Assembly: GCA_011763485.2 (NCBI GenBank)
Contig: JAANSK020248163.1
Location: 1-35,875 of the forward strand
Reading direction: 5' to 3'
Source: Isoetes engelmannii
Lineage: Eukaryota > Streptophyta > Lycopodiopsida > Isoetales > Isoetaceae
Length of the DNA: 35,875 bases
Below are positions 33,701-35,875 of this stretch, piece after piece. A program made the position numbers and the translations under genes. The notes below the pieces were generated by a model. The model had not been told where the DNA came from, made no database searches, and saw nothing but the letters and a program-made list of their open reading frames with translations. How positions within the stretch are numbered: position 1 is the first letter of the stretch; the number at the start of each line of letters is the position of its first letter.

Positions 33701-34929
33701 ACCATCAATAGGTAGCAAAATAACAGGGGTTCCAGGGGGATTTCATATGGATATGTAAATGACCATTCTCGAAATCATAGACCTAAAACAATTGAATGGC
33801 CTGTTATAGATCCAAAGAAATTCTGGAATCGCCTGTGAGATGCAAAGGGGTAGACACACAAACTAGAGGCAAATACGCTCGTTGGACACTTATGCAAGCT
33901 TTATCATGTGGACAATGTGAATGATAAAAAAGAAAAGGGTGAGGGGGTAATGCATATCATGGAAATAGATGTGCTCAAAGGGCTTCAGAAGCTTCCTACC
34001 ATCACATTTATTTGTTATTTATTTATTTGCTTTGTGCATAGGCCATTGGTCTAGTGGTGTGGCACTAGTCCTAGCAATGTGAGGTCTTGAGTTGAGGCTG
34101 CCCAGAGGCGCATTATGTATAGATCTGTCCCATAACCCGCTGTTGGGTTTCTGTGGACCTTAAAAATCTACCTACCTACCTATCTATAGTTTTCAAAAAT
34201 ACACTTAATTTTCTTCTATAATCCCATCTTACCTTTTGATTGTTTAGCCTGACCTTGTGCTCTAGTTTCATAAATCCTTGGTCTTCATGGTTTTCCTTGA
34301 TCTTTCTAATAATCTTTATGATCACACACATCCTATATATGGCTTGAAAAGAACATTTCGGAAAGGGTAAAAATTTCATTGCTAGACTAGTCCAATGGAG
34401 GTCTATATTAATTAATAAAAATTTGAACTTTTTTGATCGTGCAAACAACTCTTTCATCCAAATTCCTATCATTACTATTTCTACTATAGCTCTAATAATA
34501 AATTCAAAAATAAATACCAAGGCGACATTTTGAGGTAGCTCAACAGTAACCAAATTATAGTTTCAAAAATCTATGTTACACATTCTAAATGTAAGTCCTG
34601 GAGGAGCTTACTAGTTAGCTAGCTAAACTTCGATGTCAAGTTAGAAGCTTCCAACTATAATAATATGATCCATGCTAGTAACTATAATAATTTAAACAAA
34701 CTTTTGGAATTTGGGCCTAATATTTTAGACATGTTAAGAATAATCGTCAAAAATTCTTCGACAAACATTATAAATTTGTCTCTTAAACTAGTTATTATTT
34801 TTATGGAACACCTAACAAGAATGCTAATCAATAAAAGTATTGTAGGTAACATGTGTTGGCATTAACACCGAGTGGGGTAAAGTGATGTCCACATTGACTG
34901 ATGACCTCAATGAAGAGACTCCATTACAA
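18601..34929 (+). CDS. autoinhibited Ca2+-ATPase, P2B type, ACA8/9/10-like (N-terminal part; continues past the window)
   Basis: Eleven exons: 18601-18726, 19382-19457, 20593-20675, 29288-29419, 29492-29581, 30902-30971, 31043-31113, 31174-31257, 32478-32555, 32976-33047 and 34846-34929. All introns are GT-AG, totalling 966 bp or 322 codons in frame. Residues 41-55 form the calmodulin-binding autoinhibitory helix WKKAILQIQALHRFR, with Trp41 and Phe54 in 1-14 spacing like the anchors of Arabidopsis ACA8. Then come TM1 (TLVILIICAIVSLTLG), TM2 (SIAFAIIIIVIVT), SDYKQSLQF, VVGDIVPLNIGDQVPADG, the actuator loop TGES (265-268) and CVGINTEWG. The phosphorylated DKTGT motif and TM3-TM10 must lie past 35875, since the family is ~1000-1080 residues. 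The many small exons fit the ACA8/9/10 cluster. The pump exports Ca2+ from the cytosol, probably at the plasma membrane. Intron 3 is 8.6 kb and full of transposon debris. The exon 2 donor is the weakest part. Confidence 0.93.
19382..19457 (+). CDS. ACA exon 2 (calmodulin-binding helix)
   Basis: 76 bp. Acceptor TTACGCAG|AAAGCA is good. It encodes KAILQIQALHRFRLAIEI. The frame hits TAG at 19463-19465, so the donor must lie before that. The only GT is TAA|GTTATT at 19458, which is a weak match but joins exon 3 in frame. Confidence 0.7.
20593..20675 (+). CDS. ACA exon 3
   Basis: 83 bp. Acceptor TTTTTTAG|ATACTA, donor GGCGGG|GTAAGA. It encodes TIYGVQRHDLVYLIEM and ends VLSNLGG, the cytosolic segment that ends YGG in other ACAs. 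The 8.6-kb intron follows. Confidence 0.88.
20900..21880 (-). pseudogene. probable LINE ORF1 remnant in ACA intron 3
   Basis: The minus strand at about 21650-21830 reads, across frameshifts, FPLDLPVIDF, AIANGLGIHLAQS and IPSNFSLPELV. This resembles the DUF4283-type nucleic-acid-binding region of plant LINE ORF1. Ser/Pro-rich and Cys/Lys-rich pieces follow toward 20980. Stops in every frame show it is dead. The assignment is tentative. Confidence 0.35.
21103..21164. repeat. long hairpin (25-bp arms, 8-nt loop)
   Basis: The left arm (21103-21131) and right arm (21140-21164) are exact reverse complements, except for a 4-nt GATA insertion in the left arm. The core is AATAGATGAAACTGGGATG paired with its complement around the loop AAGCTCCA. 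It lies in intron 3 of the ATPase gene on the sense strand. Confidence 0.9.
22141..22178. repeat. perfect 19-bp tandem duplication
   Basis: ATCTTAATATTATATGCAA occurs at 22141-22159 and 22160-22178 with no mismatch. Confidence 0.95.
22340..23110 (-). pseudogene. decayed coding sequence, Cys/His-rich segment A
   Basis: The minus strand reads AYCFCQRSCGC (about 22880-22912), then QKACSYCLRIHCYRC, MRIHHLHD and LIGWGYRGYKAEGE. At a run of six Gs (about 22700) the frame shifts to MVEDEDAQIEGVHAPNVADG, and then RYVMQLLGRDEWDG. Upstream to about 23110 another frame gives a charged stretch (MADLRRAGMAEDTEEGKDLL) with stops. The Cys/His spacing suggests a zinc-binding module. It aligns by eye with segment B at 23781-24209. 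I do not recognise the family. It could be a captured gene or part of a mobile element, lying antisense in ACA intron 3. Confidence 0.45.
23312..23355. repeat. 22-bp tandem duplication
   Basis: GCCTCAACTGCCTATATAT is repeated exactly at the starts of 23312-23333 and 23334-23355. Confidence 0.9.
23781..24440 (-). pseudogene. decayed coding sequence, Cys/His-rich segment B
   Basis: An open minus-strand frame at 23781-24209 reads FNKELEALGPWCFCSDYQC, FSTCTRCGRVHSMGCNHLHH, then EAEYQLKILIERG and INCMACFNLLQGL. Just upstream another frame gives MPTEKGKGLVMEDQHATRSK followed by RARLDPPSAPL. The two join only with a frameshift near 24220. The [WY]CFC-x(n)-C-x2-C-x(2-3)-H-x(n)-H spacing parallels segment A, implying two diverged copies of one domain. 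No known family assigned. Confidence 0.45.
24830..25200 (-). pseudogene. decayed coding sequence, helical charged segment
   Basis: One minus-strand frame with two internal stops reads RREKTDQQQLWFPLAFKREK, then LQGIFDELNEQQATVLRRFK and SCVDRLKGLGAETGG. The adjacent frame continues with STDEFLDYLYKLKREVICCT. Charged, probably helical protein. It lies upstream, on the same strand, of the two Cys/His segments and may have belonged to the same gene or element. Family unknown. Confidence 0.4.
25500..26345 (+). pseudogene. LINE reverse-transcriptase fragment (YADD) in ACA intron 3
   Basis: Plus-strand LQLYADDM at 25501-25524 is the catalytic RT motif. Downstream pieces HNAENLESAK-like, WKEIIEGLEKHLFGGLLQIS and LVGGTIVAKSVLSNLHIY match the plant LINE segment that follows the palm (SLVGR-x-VAKSVLSALPIY). 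Then MRRYLWLRWHVSK-like and GGVGMMDF-like (G-G-LG-x-x-D/N) stretches follow. Several frameshifts and stops. Truncated at both ends. Confidence 0.85.
26487..26554. repeat. perfect 34-bp tandem duplication
   Basis: The unit starting ATCATTTCCTCTTAGCTCTA occupies 26487-26520 and 26521-26554 with no mismatch. Confidence 0.97.
26671..26711. repeat. C-tract/G-tract palindrome
   Basis: A C-rich run (two T interruptions) is directly followed by a G-rich run with one A interruption. This forms a near-palindrome able to make a hairpin, i-motif or G-quadruplex. It may also be a sequencing or assembly join artefact. Confidence 0.85.
26712..28120. other. ACA intron 3, no recognised gene
   Basis: AT-rich sequence without conserved frames. 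A short stretch near 26930-26965 (GTGGACGTAAAAAATCT) weakly resembles the 3' part of the SINE-like element at 34040-34187. Confidence 0.45.
28135..28790 (-). pseudogene. LINE ORF2 C-terminus (zf-RVT domain) with A-rich tail
   Basis: An open minus-strand frame at 28260-28763 reads YLPAKIVVLMWQVVHRCIRV, then RPEVSPLCPCCGLHLETVEH and CLVPCPHLQTAWDWV. The C-x2-C-x(n)-H-x4-C pattern with LP-K-x-x-x-x-MW is the zinc-binding domain (zf-RVT) at the end of plant LINE ORF2. After its stop, the minus strand continues about 120 bp into AAAAAAATAAAAATAAAA, a typical LINE tail. It is 5'-truncated, since an in-frame stop lies just upstream. This best-preserved LINE piece has 167 open codons. Confidence 0.88.
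28791..29287. other. 3' end of ACA intron 3
   Basis: AT-rich, T-rich toward the acceptor (TTTTTAG|ATTGAA). No feature recognised. Confidence 0.5.
29288..29419 (+). CDS. ACA exon 4
   Basis: 132 bp, phase 0. It encodes IEGIALSLHTNGEDGIDG, then RRKDLFGENNYPRRPTKTFW, the conserved (R)RxxFGxNxYPxxxxKxFW segment before TM1. Donor TGG|GTACTA. Confidence 0.95.
29492..29581 (+). CDS. ACA exon 5 (TM1)
   Basis: 90 bp, phase 0. It encodes VSIWEAFQDTTLVILIICAI and on to LGMITK. Acceptor TTTTTCCAG, donor AAG|GTAAGG. WEAxQDxTLxIL is a strong P2B signature. Confidence 0.96.
29860..30800 (+). pseudogene. LINE endonuclease-region fragment in ACA intron 5
   Basis: Plus-strand GRQLLQMCNIFDLVICNGLT (about 30028-30072), WPSSSSFTSRQKNQGGGCSI, VDYMLVAERDL and DSDHQPLFLQL are the C-terminal half of an APE-type LINE endonuclease. 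SDH is its last catalytic block. Downstream a shifted frame gives RWFDAECKELKRLL and ITDPALRIPATKQ, the linker toward RT. It ends near an A-run at 30820. The RT fragment at 14250 starts about where this piece ends in the protein, so the two may be the same LINE family. Confidence 0.85.
30902..30971 (+). CDS. ACA exon 6 (TM2)
   Basis: 70 bp. It encodes GYKRGWYDGTSIAFAIIIIV and ends IVT plus one base. GWYDGxSIAFA is conserved in ACAs. Acceptor TTTTTCTAG, donor CACAG|GTATGT. Confidence 0.96.
31043..31113 (+). CDS. ACA exon 7
   Basis: 71 bp. After completing an Ala codon it encodes CSDYKQSLQFRKLNEEKKNM and KIQ. Acceptor TTTGTAG, donor CAG|GTACCA. SDYxQSLQFxxLNxEK is diagnostic for the family. 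Confidence 0.96.
31174..31257 (+). CDS. ACA exon 8 (actuator domain)
   Basis: 84 bp, phase 0. It encodes VVRGGRRSPLSIYEIVVGDI and VPLNIGDQ. Donor CAA|GTAACA. Confidence 0.96.
31524..31549. repeat. poly(C) tract
   Basis: An uninterrupted run of 26 C in ACA intron 8. The true length is uncertain, as such runs are error-prone in sequencing. The Gly-rich minus-strand frame across it is an artefact. Confidence 0.95.
32478..32555 (+). CDS. ACA exon 9 (actuator TGES loop)
   Basis: 78 bp, phase 0. It encodes VPADGLLIQSSSLGIDESSM followed by TGESEM. TGES is the dephosphorylation loop of all P-type ATPases and is intact. Donor ATG|GTACAT. Confidence 0.97.
32976..33047 (+). CDS. ACA exon 10
   Basis: 72 bp, phase 0. 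It encodes VYKDSTNPFLLSGCKVVDGF and GLML, matching the KDxxxPFLxSGCKVxDG segment. Donor TTG|GTATTT. Confidence 0.95.
33166..33426. mobile_element. Tourist-like (PIF/Harbinger) MITE in ACA intron 10
   Basis: A 261-bp element with inverted ends GGGTACATTAGG... and ...GTGAATGTACCC, sharing a 9-bp terminal match (GGGTACATT). It is flanked by TAA on both sides (33163-33165 and 33427-33429), the 3-bp TWA duplication of PIF/Harbinger elements. Inside, subterminal AAGTTGAC/GTGACTTAAAG-like stretches add partial symmetry. It has no coding capacity, so it is non-autonomous. Confidence 0.7.
33415..33707. repeat. direct duplication of MITE right end and flank
   Basis: 33415-33491 (MITE end, TAA, then ACATTCATGAAGTCCTTACA and GGGCTACCTTGAAACTTTGA) recurs at 33547-33593 plus 33677-33707. 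The second copy is interrupted by the insertion at 33594-33676. The copies differ by only a few bases. Confidence 0.88.
33594..33666. mobile_element. 73-bp insertion with 10-bp target duplication
   Basis: AGAGAATAAG occurs immediately before (33584-33593) and after (33667-33676) a 73-bp segment that is absent from the first copy of the flank duplication. The segment ends are imperfectly inverted: GAGCATCTTATTGAATAACC against GAGGGCCTTATTTAACAACC. A 9-10-bp duplication with inverted ends fits a very small Mutator-like MITE. Confidence 0.6.
34040..34187 (+). mobile_element. tRNA-derived SINE-like element in ACA intron 10
   Basis: TGGTCTAGTGG at 34047-34057 matches the pol III A box. GAGGTCTTGAGTTGAGGC at 34081-34098 looks like a B box region (AGTTCGAGGC type) with one base deleted. 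The body continues to CCTACCTACCTATCTAT, a simple-repeat tail. Length (~150 bp) and layout fit a plant SINE. Its ends are approximate, and no target duplication was identified. Confidence 0.6.
34846..34929 (+). CDS. ACA exon 11 (last exon in window)
   Basis: 84 bp, phase 0. It encodes VTCVGINTEWGKVMSTLTDD and LNEETPLQ. Donor CAA|GTAAGT. The next exon (VRLNG-like start of TM3) is not in the window. Confidence 0.95.
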
Positions 34930-35319
34930 GTAAGTGGTTACATGACAATGATAAGTCTTTGCATATAGTAGTATGAAATGAACCTGAACACAATTTAAGA
35001 CATAGACTCATGTTATTACCTCTTACTTATTAAAATGAATTGAAACGCTCGCTCTTAAGAAATATAGACATAGGATCATTCTCATCGATTAGTAACAGAT
35101 TAATCAGCCTTCCTAATTTGGACCCAAAGATAATTTACTAACTATAGATATTGGTGGTTGGAGTCCATTGGACATAAGGTTTTATATCCATGTCTTGTTA
35201 AAGACATTCAAGGATTGTCATGTATCCTACCCAATGCTATACCTCCTATTCAAATCTTGTTGAGTAGGAGATTTATTGGACTAGCATAAGATCTTGTGTG
35301 TGGGTATGCTCGTACGAGT
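34930..35319 (+). other. start of ACA intron 11
   Basis: Begins with a perfect GTAAGT donor. AT-rich, no other feature recognised up to the retroelement fragment. Confidence 0.5.
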
Positions 35320-35806
35320 TTTTTCATACTCGAAAGGGCAATATCCTTTTTATCCAGGAACTTGGGACACCACTCAATAAATAAGCTGGTGCGAAAAGCA
35401 TAGAGACTTCAAAGGAACATCAGAATTGGAAGATTGGGCAGGGAAATTTGGCTGTAATTTATGGACGGAAGTGGACAACAAAATAATACAATGAGAAAAG
35501 TCAAACCTAAGGGACAGACCGATGAAAGCATGGATCGATATGCCGCCAGATGTGAAAGTGAAGCTATATAGAGAGGTCATAAACCCGAAAGGCAGTATAG
35601 GACAACCAATCTACAGTGACAACAGTACATCAAAGGCCACGTGCTTCATGATATGCAGGTTCAGATCTGGCACAAATAAATTAGGAATAGAATAAGGAAG
35701 ATGGCAGAGGCTGGTAATACCGAGGGAAGATAGATTATGCAGGTTCTATAACTTGAAAGAAGTCGATGATGAAATTCATTTCTGGAAGAGATGTCCAGTG
35801 TAACGT
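35320..35806 (+). pseudogene. retroelement C-terminal fragment in ACA intron 11
   Basis: A plus-strand frame at 35519-35803 reads PMKAWIDMPPDVKVKLYREV, then FRSGTNKLGIE, a stop, GRWQRL, IPREDRLCRFYNLKEVDDEI and HFWKRCP. The pattern RFRSGTxxLxIExGRW...LCxFCxxxExEDExHFLxxCP is the zinc-binding C-terminal tail of some LINE ORF2 proteins. Here the second Cys is Tyr, and the stop after IE confirms decay. An upstream charged stretch in a shifted frame may belong to it. Confidence 0.65.
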
Positions 35807-35875
35807 TCCTACCCGACATGCCCTTAACCAACTGGACAAAACATCCGGATGTTGTTATGAGTACTCGCTTGTACC

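Noticed and set aside
1-35875. tRNA or rRNA genes, CRISPR arrays, bacterial-type operons
   Set aside because: None seen on either strand by reading. The only tRNA-like signals are the retroelement primer sites and the SINE A/B boxes.

Overview
This is nuclear DNA from a land plant. It carries many short exons with GT-AG introns, a plant-type cyclic nucleotide-gated channel, a P2B Ca2+-ATPase with its regulatory domain at the N-terminus (a plant arrangement), a degenerate Ty1/copia element and several LINE remnants. The species cannot be read from the sequence. The long introns packed with transposons suggest a repeat-rich genome.

Layout. 1-4500: intergenic, with small tandem and inverted repeats and a GTG microsatellite, no convincing gene. 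4500-12490: transposon nest. A degenerate copia element (5139-11081, minus strand) has two LTRs, a primer-binding site, a polypurine tract and gag-PR-INT-RT-RH in order. It sits next to a plus-strand primer-binding site from an older element, and its RT is split by a ~1.15-kb AT-rich insertion built of 170-bp repeats. 12499-17707: a complete seven-exon CNGC2/CNGC4-like channel gene on the minus strand, 682 codons in frame, with a LINE reverse-transcriptase fragment in its 2.7-kb second intron. 17708-18600: 893-bp intergenic region shared by two divergent genes, containing a perfect 40-bp tandem duplication. 18601 to beyond 34929: the N-terminal third of an autoinhibited Ca2+-ATPase (ACA8/9/10-like) on the plus strand, eleven exons in frame (322 codons). 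The exons hold the calmodulin-binding domain, TM1, TM2 and the actuator TGES loop. The phosphorylation domain must lie past the window end.

The 8.6-kb third intron of the ATPase gene holds LINE remnants on both strands, a 25-bp-arm hairpin, and decayed minus-strand coding sequence with two related Cys/His-rich segments that I do not recognise. Intron 5 holds a LINE endonuclease fragment. Intron 10 holds a Tourist-like MITE, a duplication of its flank, a 73-bp insertion with a 10-bp duplication, and a tRNA-derived SINE. Intron 11 holds another retroelement tail.

The biological theme is calcium: a channel that admits Ca2+ and a calmodulin-regulated pump that expels it are transcribed divergently from one short intergenic region. 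Both reading frames survive heavy transposon invasion of their introns. Perfect or near-perfect tandem duplications of 19-40 bp recur across the window.
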